64,000 bases of DNA from Lysinibacillus sp. KCTC 33748 (GCF_002237755.1 NZ_MWSJ01000006.1:1-64000), one strand, 5' to 3'; counted from the stretch's first letter, positions 49,829-58,011 are shown. Notes: generated by a model not told the origin, from the letters alone. Program-made: numbers and translations.

Positions 49829-50748
49829 TGGGAAAAGTAAGTACACTTGAAAATTCACGCTGTTTTCAAGAGGGAAAAGTGAGTACACTTGAAGATTCAC
49901 TCTGTTTTTAAGTGGGAAAAGTGAGTACACTTGAAGATTCACTCCGTTTTCAAGAGGGAAAAGTGGGTACACTTGAAGATTCACTCCGTTTTTTAAGTGG
50001 GAAAAGTGAGTACACTTGAAGATTCACTCCGTTTTCAAGAGGGAAAAGTGGGTACACTTGAAGATTCACTTCGTTTTCAAGAGGGAAAAGTGAGTACACT
50101 TGAAGATTCACTCCGTTTTTTAAGAGGGAAAAGTGAGTACACTTGAAGATTCACTCCATTTTTTAAGAGGGAAAAGTGAGTACACTTGAAGATTCACTCC
50201 GTTTTTAAGTGGGGAAAGTGGGTACACTTGAAGATTCACTCCGTTATTTAAGTGGGAAAAGTGGGTACACTTGAAGATTCACTCCGTTTTCAAGAGGGAA
50301 AAGTGAGTACACTTGAAGATTCACTCCGTTTTTAAGAGGGAAAAGTGGGTACACTTGAAGATTCACTCCGTTTTCAAGAGGGAAAAGTGGGTACACTTAA
50401 TGATTCACTCCGTTTTTTAAGTGGGAAAAGTGAGTACACTTGAAGATTCACTCCGTTTTTTAAGAGGGAAAAGTGGGTACACTTGAAGATTCACTCCGTT
50501 TTCAAGAGGGAAAAGTGAGTACACTTGAAGATTCACCCCGTTTTTCAAGAGGGAAAAGTGAGTACACTTGAAGATTCACTCCGTTTTCAAGAGGGAAAAG
50601 TGGGTACACTTGAAGATTCACTCCGTTTTCAAGAGGGAAAAGTGAGTACACTTGAAGATTCACTCCGTTTTTAAGAGGGAAAAGTGGGTACACTTAATGA
50701 TTCACTCCGTTTTTAAATGGGAAAAGTGAGTACACTTGATGATTCACA
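49829..50748. repeat. 22-copy minisatellite of about 42 bp
   Basis: GGGAAAAGTG recurs 22 times between 49830 and 50719, spacing 39-46, mean about 42 bases. The unit runs AGGGAAAAGTGAGTACACTT then GAAGATTCACTCCGTTTTC. Each unit contains AAGTG / CACTT around AGTA and TTCAAG / CTTGAA. Two linker types (CAAGAGG and TAAGTGG) alternate irregularly and GAGTAC / GGGTAC vary. There are no unique spacers between units, so this is not CRISPR. Frames across it have no ribosome site. Short hairpins suggest a structured or protein-bound role, or simple slippage. Confidence 0.9.
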
Positions 50749-50880
50749 CTTATAAGAGTAATAAAAATTTCAGTTCTGATGAGAAAAGCTGAAATACAGC
50801 ATTAAAAAGTGAAATGGAGGATTGCAATTTTTGATAAGAGATGTAAGTAAACATTGATTTTCACCAATTGTTACTTCATT

Positions 50881-51258
50881 TTATAAATCTATTGAGGTAT
50901 TAATAAAAACATTAATAGATGCAAAAACATTAAGGCTTTGGATAAAAATAGCGAAAGTTGCTAAGGTTTTCGATGAAAAGGGTATGATTTTCGATGAAAA
51001 TGATCGAAATTTAAATTTATTAGTTACAGAGTCATTTTCACAAAATTTTAAGATGATATTTATAAAAAAAGTAAAGCTAGTGAAAGTTGCTTTACTTTTT
51101 TCCTTATTCATTTTGTGCAAATCAAAAATTGTTTGTCCTGGTTCTAGCGTTATCCATTTACCAGAGGATTGTTCAGCTCTATGCGCGTATAGAGTATTTA
51201 TTTCTTCATCTTCTTTTGAGTCTTCTAGATCTTGAGAAAGTCTATCAGTATTTTTCAT
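50881..51258 (-). CDS. Hypothetical protein, 125 aa
   Basis: A minus-strand gene with a good site (GGAGG ten bases before the ATG at 51258). The N-terminal half is polar (LSQDLEDSKEDEEINTLYAH), the C-terminal half is rich in Phe, Ser and Lys. I do not recognise it. Overlapping plus-strand frames at 50984 and 51087 lack sites and are the weaker choice. Confidence 0.5.
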   Translation of the reverse strand: MKNTDRLSQDLEDSKEDEEINTLYAHRAEQSSGKWITLEPGQTIFDLHKMNKEKSKATFTSFTFFINIILKFCENDSVTNKFKFRSFSSKIIPFSSKTLATFAIFIQSLNVFASINVFINTSIDL

Positions 51259-51345
51259 TTATTTGCAACCTCCAGTATGCTTATAAAAGTATATGCAGAT
51301 GTGAGTGTAGGATTTCAGTGATGCTCTACTTTAATTAAGCTCCCG

Positions 51346-51468
51346 TTAATTTTTTGTTGGTTCAAGTATTGCAGAACAAGGCTGCAACTTTTCAATTTTA
51401 TTTTCAGAGTGTGTTTGTGAAGGAAGAGTTACTAAAACGAAGATAAGGCTAAAAAGCATTTTTTTCAT
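51346..51468 (-). CDS. Small exported peptide, 40 aa
   Basis: MKKMLFSLIFVLVTLPSQTH is a signal-like start, followed by a short tail with one cysteine (ENKIEKLQPCSAILEPTKN). AAGGAGAATTAGAA precedes the ATG. It may be secreted or a small membrane peptide. It stands between the hypothetical gene and a hairpin cluster. Confidence 0.5.
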   Translation of the reverse strand: MKKMLFSLIFVLVTLPSQTHSENKIEKLQPCSAILEPTKN

Positions 51469-51639
51469 TTCTAATTCTCCTTAAATTTGTTTAGTATCAT
51501 TATCCCCCAAAACTCCATATTTATTGAATTTCAATCGTTCCTTGTTGTACTAACTTGCCTCGTTAGTTGAAGAAGAAAAAGATGGGATCTCTGTGGAATC
51601 CCATCTTGAAGTAAAGCACCCGTTAGTTGAGTAAGTAAA

Positions 51640-51735
51640 TTATTTTTTTACGCCACTGAATTCCACGTGACTTAAATCGCTACCAACAAATTTTGCCGTC
51701 GGGATACTCCACTTGCCAGGGAAAGACTTCTTAAG
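51640..51735 (-). pseudogene. Possible C-terminal gene fragment
   Basis: A 31-codon frame without a start reads KKSFPGKWSIPTAKFVGSDL then SHVEFSGVKK and stop. It has the look of a protein end. Stop codons lie directly upstream. It may be the remnant of a lost gene. Confidence 0.25.
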
Positions 51736-51763
51736 CTATTAATTCACCTTCACGGCATTTTCC

Positions 51764-52648
51764 TTAGTTCTTTACTTTTTCTTCTGTTTCTTTATTCAAT
51801 TTGCCTTCTACTTTTGTTTCTCCTTCTACTGTTGTCTCATCTTTCTTTTTCGATGCTTGCCACCATTTCACCCCGGTAAAAATACTCACTAATAAGGCAG
51901 CGCCTGTATTAATTACAGCACTTGTTAACACTTCATTTACAAAGAACCAAGATATTCCAGTGGTTATCAACACAGCAACAGAAATGAAAACCGATGCTTT
52001 TAGATTATTTGGAAATAAACCATATACAATTGTAAGAGCTATCGCAATAAGATTTGTTATAACGTTAAGAACATCTATATTCAGCTCTTTATCAATATAC
52101 TTTATTTCGTAACTCTTTCTACTGTCTATATAATCCACCTTAACCACAGAACCATTAACTTTTTGGGGTTTTCCGGACCGATAAACAGAATAACCATTTG
52201 GAAATTTAGCATAAACTTCTGAATAATCCTTAATTAAAATAATTCCCTCGTTGTTTACCCATCCATAATTTTTCTCAATCGTTGCATCTTCATTACTCAC
52301 TACAAGATATCCATTTACAATTTCTGCATTAAAAGGTTCATTTACTAAGCCAGAGGGGTTACAAGCAAACTTCACTTCATTTTTCTCAGCAAAAAAACTA
52401 GCTAAAGTAAAACCGTCAGAAACGCTCATCCCAATAAAACTATCATCTACATTCATTGCATTTGAACATTCGGTAGGTATTAATAGGGTGATGATATCTT
52501 TATTCTTTATATCAACATTTTTCACTTCTAAACTCATTTCCAAAATTGCATCTTTATCTACAGTAACTAGCAAATTAGACTCGTTTGCAAATGCAACCTC
52601 GATTTGCACTAAATATAAGAATAAACTGAATATTAAAATCCTTCTCAT
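51764..52648 (-). CDS. Exported membrane protein, 294 aa
   Basis: A signal peptide (residues 1-22, ending VAFA) is followed by an extracytoplasmic domain of about 165 residues and then three hydrophobic helices (NVITNLIAIALTIVYGLF, VFISVAVLITTGISWFFV, VINTGAALLVSIFTGV). The last 30 residues are charged (ETTVEGETKVEGKLNKETEE). I recognise no family. AGGTGA precedes the ATG at 52648. The next gene upstream, also membrane-bound, is on the same strand with its stop 8 bases before this start, so they form a unit. Confidence 0.6.
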   Translation of the reverse strand: MRRILIFSLFLYLVQIEVAFANESNLLVTVDKDAILEMSLEVKNVDIKNKDIITLLIPTECSNAMNVDDSFIGMSVSDGFTLASFFAEKNEVKFACNPSGLVNEPFNAEIVNGYLVVSNEDATIEKNYGWVNNEGIILIKDYSEVYAKFPNGYSVYRSGKPQKVNGSVVKVDYIDSRKSYEIKYIDKELNIDVLNVITNLIAIALTIVYGLFPNNLKASVFISVAVLITTGISWFFVNEVLTSAVINTGAALLVSIFTGVKWWQASKKKDETTVEGETKVEGKLNKETEEKVKN

Positions 52649-52656
52649 ACTTTCAC

Positions 52657-53058
52657 CTAAATACGTATTGCTGTTGAGATTAAATAGAGTATATTTAGAG
52701 CCCAAAATATAATCAAGAAATATAGAGACAAATTCAACTTCCCTACTAACTTTTTATTTTTCTTCATAAATCCAATGTCATCCCCATCCCAATTGGATTC
52801 ATTAATCGAAAAACTCTTTAAGACATTATTGAGAACAGAATATAAAATCACCCAACCAGACAATAAAAAGATATATCCTATTATTGATGCAAAATACATT
52901 ATTATATGAATTGTAGCAAAAAACCTAAGATCCCTTAATTCATATCGGCCTATTCCATCTAATGCAAAACCTGAGCTTAAAACATACACCAGGAGCAACA
53001 TTAAACTAAAAACCAATAAACTAAATTTCCTTAAATTTTCATCATTAATCACATTCAT
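52657..53058 (-). CDS. Small membrane protein, three helices
   Basis: About 133 residues, with hydrophobic stretches at LLVFSLMLLLVYVLSSGFAL, IIMYFASIIGYIFLLSGWVI and LNLSLYFLIIFWALNILYLI. The start is uncertain: ATG 53058 has its site (GGAGAG) too close; GTG 53052 has better spacing. It is cotranscribed with the exported protein that follows on the minus strand. No family is recognised. Confidence 0.55.
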   Translation of the reverse strand: MNVINDENLRKFSLLVFSLMLLLVYVLSSGFALDGIGRYELRDLRFFATIHIIMYFASIIGYIFLLSGWVILYSVLNNVLKSFSINESNWDGDDIGFMKKNKKLVGKLNLSLYFLIIFWALNILYLISTAIRI

Positions 53059-53421
53059 CTCTCCTAAATTACTTTTTTCCTCATCGCTCAATATTAACAA
53101 AAAATGATTAAAAAAACAAAAAGTGTAAAAGTATTTTCTCGCTACTTATAGAATATTTAAATATTAATGAACACCATTTAGAAAACAGCCGAAAATAAAA
53201 ATAACTTCCCAGTGATCTCCATTGGGAGGTAATATTGCTCGATTTATATCTTAGGCTGTTTTCGTAAATCACCAGTTAATCCTTTTCTTCTTAAGCTAAC
53301 CTGCCCCGTTAGTTAAAGAACAGAGAATTATTAAGTAATGTTGTCTAGAGAATAGACAATGGTAAATGAAATAACTCCAATGCTTAAGAAATTTAAGTAC
53401 AATAAAGGGGGGAAGAATCAA

Positions 53422-53652
53422 ATGAAAGAGAAAAAGGATGATGGGATGGGGACTATGAATCAAGAAGAAAACCAAGTTGATATTGAACAATATTATGCTA
53501 CTCGTGAATCAATCGGTGAAGTATTATCGGGAGAAGCGTTAGCTAAAGCAACAATTAAGTATATGAAAGAGCTAGCTAGTAAAATTTCTCCTGAAGAAGA
53601 AGCGGCATTTAGAAAAGAACTGTTAGAATTGAGAGGAAAAAGGGGAAAATAA
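53422..53652 (+). CDS. Small acidic protein with the Y-x-x-x-R / L-x-G motif (family member 2)
   Basis: A 76-residue protein. The motif is VDIEQYYATRESIGEVLSGE followed by ALAKATIKYMKELASK, clearly aligned with the protein at 49202 (VDIEKYYSKR...LSGKELKDATEKL). It has a basic C-terminus (LRGKRGK). GGGGGGAAG precedes the ATG. Function unknown. Confidence 0.6.
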   Translation: MKEKKDDGMGTMNQEENQVDIEQYYATRESIGEVLSGEALAKATIKYMKELASKISPEEEAAFRKELLELRGKRGK

Positions 53653-53775
53653 TATTAGGTGAGCATCTAATAATAGTAATGCAAGGATTACTTAATGATG
53701 AATATAAATAATTTGTAAAAAGCAAATGTTATACAAGATCTAATGCTAAAGATGCTAGTTAAGGAGGTTGCCATT

Positions 53776-53997
53776 GTGAAACCGGAAACCACATTTTTAA
53801 CAAAAAACGTAGTATGGAATATTGATGGCAAACAATATGTAGTCGAAAACGTCCCCTATTCTGAATTAAAAGCTGAAGAAAATGAATACTTCGATATGGA
53901 CGTTTCTATTCGTTTAACGATGCTACGTGATTTAATGCTTATGGAAGAAATACCGTCTAAAATAGATTATAGTATGGTAGCGAATTTTGAAGTTTAG
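53776..53997 (+). CDS. Small protein, 73 aa, YgiT-like but without cysteines
   Basis: Starts at GTG 53776 with AAGGAGG nine bases upstream. The segment WNIDGKQYVVENVPYSELKA resembles the part of YgiT-type antitoxins around their second zinc-binding pair (..ENVP..xC..C..), but no cysteine is present. No toxin gene is adjacent. The family link is weak and I list it as a suggestion. Confidence 0.45.
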   Translation: MKPETTFLTKNVVWNIDGKQYVVENVPYSELKAEENEYFDMDVSIRLTMLRDLMLMEEIPSKIDYSMVANFEV

Positions 53998-54172
53998 CCT
54001 ATACTTGATGCATATTCATAAAACTTCTAATGACTTATTAGGGGGTTTATTTTTTCTTTTTTAGGCTGTTTTAGCAAGAATTACGTTGTTAAAAGGTTGA
54101 TAAATGAATTTTATGAGGTCTGATGGAGCTTAGTAATATATAATTAAAACAACTTAAAAGGGGTGTATTTAT

Positions 54173-54550
54173 ATGACAAACAATCGTAAAGAGCCTCCGG
54201 TGGGATTTGAAAGTTCTGAAGAGTATTTTGCAAAGCGAATAGTTGATGAATCTGAATTGTTGGAAGGCGAAGAGTTGGTGGCAAAGTCCATTAAACTTAT
54301 TGACGAACTTTATGAGAAACGTGATCGTGAAGAGTTTTCCGGAGACTGTGAACGCTTTGAAGATTATGCTGAGTTTGAGGCTTATGTTTTAAAACGGATG
54401 GCAAACGAGTTAGGAACACAGCTAGAAGGAGAAGAATCAATTAAAGCAACTACTGAATTTTTATCAAAGATTACAGAGGAACATAAAGATTATTTAGAGA
54501 GTGTTAGAGAGCGTTGTTTAGAAATGAGACACCCAAAAAAGCCGTTGTAA
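54173..54550 (+). CDS. Small acidic protein with two copies of the motif (family member 3)
   Basis: A 125-residue protein in which the motif occurs twice: SSEEYFAKRIVDESELLEGE (about residues 15-34) with ELVAKSIKLIDEL, and EFEAYVLKRMANELGTQLEG (about 68-87) with EESIKATTEFLSKI. Members at 49202 and 53422 each have one copy. AAAGGGG precedes the ATG. The protein is acidic and probably helical. It is close to the right end of the element. Function unknown. Confidence 0.6.
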   Translation: MTNNRKEPPVGFESSEEYFAKRIVDESELLEGEELVAKSIKLIDELYEKRDREEFSGDCERFEDYAEFEAYVLKRMANELGTQLEGEESIKATTEFLSKITEEHKDYLESVRERCLEMRHPKKPL

Positions 54551-54741
54551 TCGAAAAGAAGGAAATTGAAATAACTCAAATTGATTTTATTGAACAAATG
54601 ATTAGACATAACCGATATCCTGTTCAAGGACTTCATTTCAGAGTTCATTGCGGAGTTGGAGGTACTAGAAGATCAATTTGCTATCGAAAAGGATCTAGAG
54701 AAAGTGAAGTACATTAAACAAGTGCTAATGCTTTTAGAATA
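54540..54741 (+). pseudogene. Frameshifted coding remnant next to the right end
   Basis: One frame reads AVVIEKKEIEITQIDFIEQM and IRHNR; a second frame then reads DILFKDFISEFIAELEVLED and QFAIEKDLEKVKYIKQ with stop at 54739-54741. Both look like helical protein, and no single frame covers both, which suggests one broken gene. No start or family is visible. Confidence 0.35.
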
Positions 54742-54828
54742 ACAACAATCTTTGGGAAAACAGCCTTAAAAAAAGATGCAATTTAGTTCTGCATCTTAGA
54801 AATTGCCCCAACAGCATAATTTAGTAGC

Positions 54829-54849
54829 CGTAGTCAAAACCGTAGTCAA
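54829..54849 (+). promoter_or_regulatory. Two phased 12-bp repeats, likely integrase arm sites (right)
   Basis: CGTAGTCAA occurs at 54829 and 54841, exactly 12 bases apart and on the same strand as the four copies at the left end. It stands 73 bases before the core site. Confidence 0.65.
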
Positions 54850-54921
54850 AGCTATTTTTATAGCAATTAAAATAGCCCTTAAACATTGATATAACAGCTT
54901 TTTTTATAATTTGCGGCTTTC

Positions 54922-54938
54922 CTCCCGCCGTCTCCATA
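54922..54938. repeat. Right attachment site (attR core)
   Basis: CTCCCGCCGTCTCCATA is identical to the 17 bases at 28196-28212. The rest of the tmRNA sequence is absent here, so this is the displaced copy formed by integration. Confidence 0.92.
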
Positions 54939-54970
54939 TTTTTTTAAAAAATGAAGCTCAAATCAAAAAT

Positions 54971-55009
54971 CCAATCGTTTTGATTTATCTATCTTTCAAA
55001 ACGATTGGG
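54971..55009. terminator. Probable original ssrA terminator, now displaced
   Basis: CCAATCGTTTTGA pairs perfectly with TCAAAACGATTGG. Before integration this hairpin would have lain about 35 bases after the tmRNA 3' end. It may also end the transporter gene from the other side. Confidence 0.6.
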
Positions 55010-55068
55010 TTATTCAATGAAATCAATATTTATTTAAAGCTACAACCGTTACTTTAATGTAATAAAGT

Positions 55069-56352
55069 TCAAGCTCTCTTTTCTTTCGGATATCCAATAA
55101 GGATAGCGATAATCCCGCAAATCCCTATCAAAATCGGATAGAAAGAGTATTGCAACATGCTCACTGGCGATATTCCAGCAACGCTTGCGGCTGCCAGGAA
55201 CTGGGCTCCGTATGGCAGAAGACCTTGGGTTGTACAGGAGAAAATATCTAATATACTTGCGGACTTTCTCGGCTCAATCCCATACTGGTCAGCAATATTT
55301 TTTGCAAGCGGACCAGCAATTAAAATAGCAATTGTATTATTGGCTGTAGATAAATTAGTTAGCCCCACAAGACCGGCAATCCCGAATTCAGCACCCTTTT
55401 TCGATTTAATTCTTCGTGTGGCAAGGTGAAGTAGGAAGTCAATCCCTCCGTTAAGCTTAATAATTTCCACCATTCCAGCTATTAAGATCGCAAGAAATGC
55501 CATTTCATACATGCCTGACATTCCTTCGCCGATCTTTTGAAAAAGGTCCATTAACTGATAGCTGCCATCCGCTAAGCCGACAGCCCCGGCCAGAACAATC
55601 CCAAATGCAAGAACAAGGAAAACATTCATGCCAATTAGCGCAAAAATAATAACTAATACATAAGGAACAATTTTTATCCAACTATAGCTTAAATGCTCTA
55701 CTTGTGTCGCAGTTCCACCCATTGTGATAATTCCTAAAATAATGCTCGTTACAATAGCTGCTGGCAACACAATCCAAAAATTCACCTTAAATTTATCTTT
55801 CATTTGTGCGCCTTGTGAACGAACGGCAGTAATGGTTGTATCTGAAATAAAGGATAAATTATCGCCAAACATCGATCCTCCAACAATAGCTGCCATTACT
55901 AAAGCCATTGAAAAGTCGGTATGCTCACTGATCCCAACTCCAATTGGCGCCAGTGCAACAATCGTTCCTACTGAAGTACCCATTGATAGGGAGATAAAGC
56001 AGGCGATGATGAATAAGCCTACGACAAGGAGATTTTGCGGAATGACCGACAAAGCAAAGTTAACAGTGGAGTCCACTGCTCCCATACCTTTTGCTACTTC
56101 TGAAAAGGCGCCAGCTAATAGAAAAATAACAACCATCAGCATGACATTTAAATTTCCTGCGCCTTTACAAAAAATATCAACTTTATGTGAAAATGATTCT
56201 TTTCGATTCATCGCCAGAGCCACAGCGCCCGCAATGGCAATGGCTACAATGACTGGGAAGGCGTAAAAATCACCTGTAATAACCCCTGAACCAATAAATA
56301 AAATCAAAAAAACAACAAATGGGATTAGCGCCCATGGATTTTCTTTCTTCAT
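55069..56352 (-). CDS. NhaC-family transporter under SAM riboswitch, probable methionine uptake
   Basis: A 427-residue, 11-12 helix membrane protein of the NhaC Na+/H+ antiporter superfamily. NhaC-like features: MGTSVGTIVALAPIGVGIS and GGSMFGDNLSFISDTTITAV. The start ATG 56352 follows GGAGGTAG. The leader contains an S-box (SAM-I) riboswitch and terminator, so expression follows low S-adenosylmethionine. NhaC-type genes with an S-box have been proposed as methionine transporters (MetT); that role is inferred here from the leader, not from the protein. Confidence 0.85.
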   Translation of the reverse strand: MKKENPWALIPFVVFLILFIGSGVITGDFYAFPVIVAIAIAGAVALAMNRKESFSHKVDIFCKGAGNLNVMLMVVIFLLAGAFSEVAKGMGAVDSTVNFALSVIPQNLLVVGLFIIACFISLSMGTSVGTIVALAPIGVGISEHTDFSMALVMAAIVGGSMFGDNLSFISDTTITAVRSQGAQMKDKFKVNFWIVLPAAIVTSIILGIITMGGTATQVEHLSYSWIKIVPYVLVIIFALIGMNVFLVLAFGIVLAGAVGLADGSYQLMDLFQKIGEGMSGMYEMAFLAILIAGMVEIIKLNGGIDFLLHLATRRIKSKKGAEFGIAGLVGLTNLSTANNTIAILIAGPLAKNIADQYGIEPRKSASILDIFSCTTQGLLPYGAQFLAAASVAGISPVSMLQYSFYPILIGICGIIAILIGYPKEKRA

Positions 56353-56401
56353 TGTTCTACCTCCAAAAATTAAAAATGGATCGTCTTTGTCCATTTTTCT
56401 C

Positions 56402-56566
56402 TAAAAAAAGACCTCTTCTTGAAAAACAAGAAGAGGTCTTATATTTATAAAACACTCCTCTTATCTATCAAGCCTTTGCTTGCTGGATTTGGCACAGTAA
56501 CTTAATCACAAAGTTCCGCTGCCGAGATTTCATAGGGCCAGTCCCTCCATCTCTCTTGATAAGAAG
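56402..56566 (-). promoter_or_regulatory. SAM-I (S-box) riboswitch with terminator
   Basis: On the minus strand the aptamer (56566 down to 56460) begins CTTATCAAGAGAGATGGAGG, has GACTGGCCC and TGAAATCTCGGCAGCGG, the P3/P4 segment ending in TGTGCCAAATCCAGC, and closes with GATAGATAAG that pairs with CTTATC. The terminator (AAGACCTCTTCTTG / CAAGAAGAGGTCTT and seven T, 56402-56440) follows. SAM binding should stop transcription before the transporter gene. Confidence 0.93.
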
Positions 56567-56887
56567 AAAAACATATTATTTTTTGCACAATAATGAAATA
56601 TTATAATAAAACATCTATATTTGCAACTTATTTTTAATCAAATTGAATTTCAAAACGACATAAAAGTACTTTTTCTCAAAAAGGTCTGCTTTAAGGCTAC
56701 TAAGAGAAGCTTTAAATTCTCGCGAAATTTAGTGCCTTTAATCTCTTGAAACTGAAAAAGATTTAATATTATTCATCTGGTAATGGATTTTTTTGACAAT
56801 ATAGTAATCGTAAACTATAGTAAAAATACAATATTTAAATAATATTAAAAATGAAATGGAACGTTTCCTAAAGCTAAGGGTGAATTT
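56567..56887. other. Divergent promoter region
   Basis: No gene. TTGCAA and TATAAT on the minus strand near 56595-56625 may drive the riboswitch transcript (15-base spacing, not ideal). Nothing else stands out. Confidence 0.4.
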
Positions 56888-57964
56888 ATGAGTAATTTTA
56901 TTGTAATGCAAAATGCTACACACGAGGAAGAAATTATCGGAGGATATATGTGGTCCCCGCAAAAAAATAAAAATGGAAATAGCAATCATGCGTACGAACG
57001 AATGACTACAATTAAGACTGGTAATAAAATTTACAGCTGTTATGATCAAGCAATTCGAGCAGTAGGTATAGCAACATCAGATTGTTATATTGCAGAACAA
57101 CCACATGAACTACAGGAGAAAAATCTATGGTCAGACGAAGGGTATAAAGTGGATGTAGATTTCACAATTTTAGAACATCCAATTATGATTAGAGATGTTT
57201 GGGGAGATATGGAATCTGATCGTCCGCAAAAATATGCTGCCTTTCAAGAAAATGGACGAGGAAATCAGGCTTACTTATTTCCATGTCCTGAAGCTTGGGC
57301 TAGCTTGTTTGACAGCTTTCTGAACGAAGATAGCCCAGAGGCTGGAGCAAAAGCAGAACTAATAGAAGATGGTGAAATTAACGAGGAAACGTTTGCGACT
57401 TCTAGTTACGAGCAGGGAGAGTCTAGAGTTAGTAATAGGGGAGCGGGTAGTACAAAGAAACGTGGTCGAGTAGTAAGCCAAGAACAGCTACAAAAAGACT
57501 TGAAAAAGCGTAAAAAAATTGGTGATATTGCAGAACAAAAAGTATTTGAATATGTAAAAAAGAAAGTAATAGAAGTATTCGGAGAACAATACGGAGAACA
57601 GGTAGAGCATGTTGCGCAAACACAAGGTGACGGATTAGGATACGATATTACAGCGTTCGATTATTTACAGCCACAGTCTCCACCAAGACCAATAAAAATT
57701 GAAGTGAAGGGTACAACATCAACAAGTTCAAGCGCAGTCTATTCAATTTCTTATCCTGAATTGGAAAAATTTATTCAGTATAAGGATGAAATGTGGCTAG
57801 TACGTGTATATGGTGTAGGCAAGAAAAGTGAAATGAAAATGGAAATAGATAATGACTTTAGTAGTTATCACTCAGTAAGTGATTTGCTGACACGTAAGTA
57901 TGCATATATTCCATCAACTATTGATGTATATGGCACACGAGTGGAGAGTAATAAATATAGATAA
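56888..57964 (+). CDS. EVE-domain / DUF3883 nuclease-like restriction protein
   Basis: A 358-residue two-domain protein. The N-terminal 120 residues look like an EVE/PUA-type fold: YMWSPQKNKNGNSNHAYERM, KIYSCYDQAIRAVGIATSDC, which in relatives binds modified bases. A charged linker (KKRGRVVSQEQLQKDLKKRK) leads to a DUF3883 nuclease domain with GDGLGYDITAFD and IKIEVKGT (Asp and Glu-x-Lys). The layout fits a type IV (modification-dependent) restriction enzyme. It is outside the element but adjacent to Mrr, with which it converges. AGGGTGAATT precedes the ATG, a weak site. Confidence 0.78.
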   Translation: MSNFIVMQNATHEEEIIGGYMWSPQKNKNGNSNHAYERMTTIKTGNKIYSCYDQAIRAVGIATSDCYIAEQPHELQEKNLWSDEGYKVDVDFTILEHPIMIRDVWGDMESDRPQKYAAFQENGRGNQAYLFPCPEAWASLFDSFLNEDSPEAGAKAELIEDGEINEETFATSSYEQGESRVSNRGAGSTKKRGRVVSQEQLQKDLKKRKKIGDIAEQKVFEYVKKKVIEVFGEQYGEQVEHVAQTQGDGLGYDITAFDYLQPQSPPRPIKIEVKGTTSTSSSAVYSISYPELEKFIQYKDEMWLVRVYGVGKKSEMKMEIDNDFSSYHSVSDLLTRKYAYIPSTIDVYGTRVESNKYR

Positions 57965-58011
57965 AAAATAGGGTTTGAAAATTCACTACATAAGAAAGAC
58001 TCGACATACAT

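Larger units (their letters stand above)
28196..54938. mobile_element. 26.7-kb integrative element in ssrA carrying defence genes
   Basis: Bounded by a perfect 17-bp direct repeat, with an integrase gene reading toward the left end. Left to right it carries two tyrosine integrases, a candidate small RNA, an Abi_C protein, an iteron-like array, a broken Z1 ATPase, a third recombinase, a primase-like replication protein, a MerR-like regulator, a type I restriction locus with extra genes, a YgjP peptidase, a 22-copy minisatellite and small unknown proteins. No relaxase, type IV secretion or phage structural gene is visible, so it is not self-evidently conjugative or a complete prophage. Call it an integrative genomic island. 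Confidence 0.9.

Noticed and set aside
50984-51338. Plus-strand ORFs of 83 aa
   Set aside because: No ribosome sites; the minus-strand gene over the same bases has a good one.
28196-54938. Integrative conjugative element or prophage
   Set aside because: No relaxase, coupling protein, VirB4-like ATPase, terminase, capsid or portal gene is visible, so only the broader term genomic island is supported.
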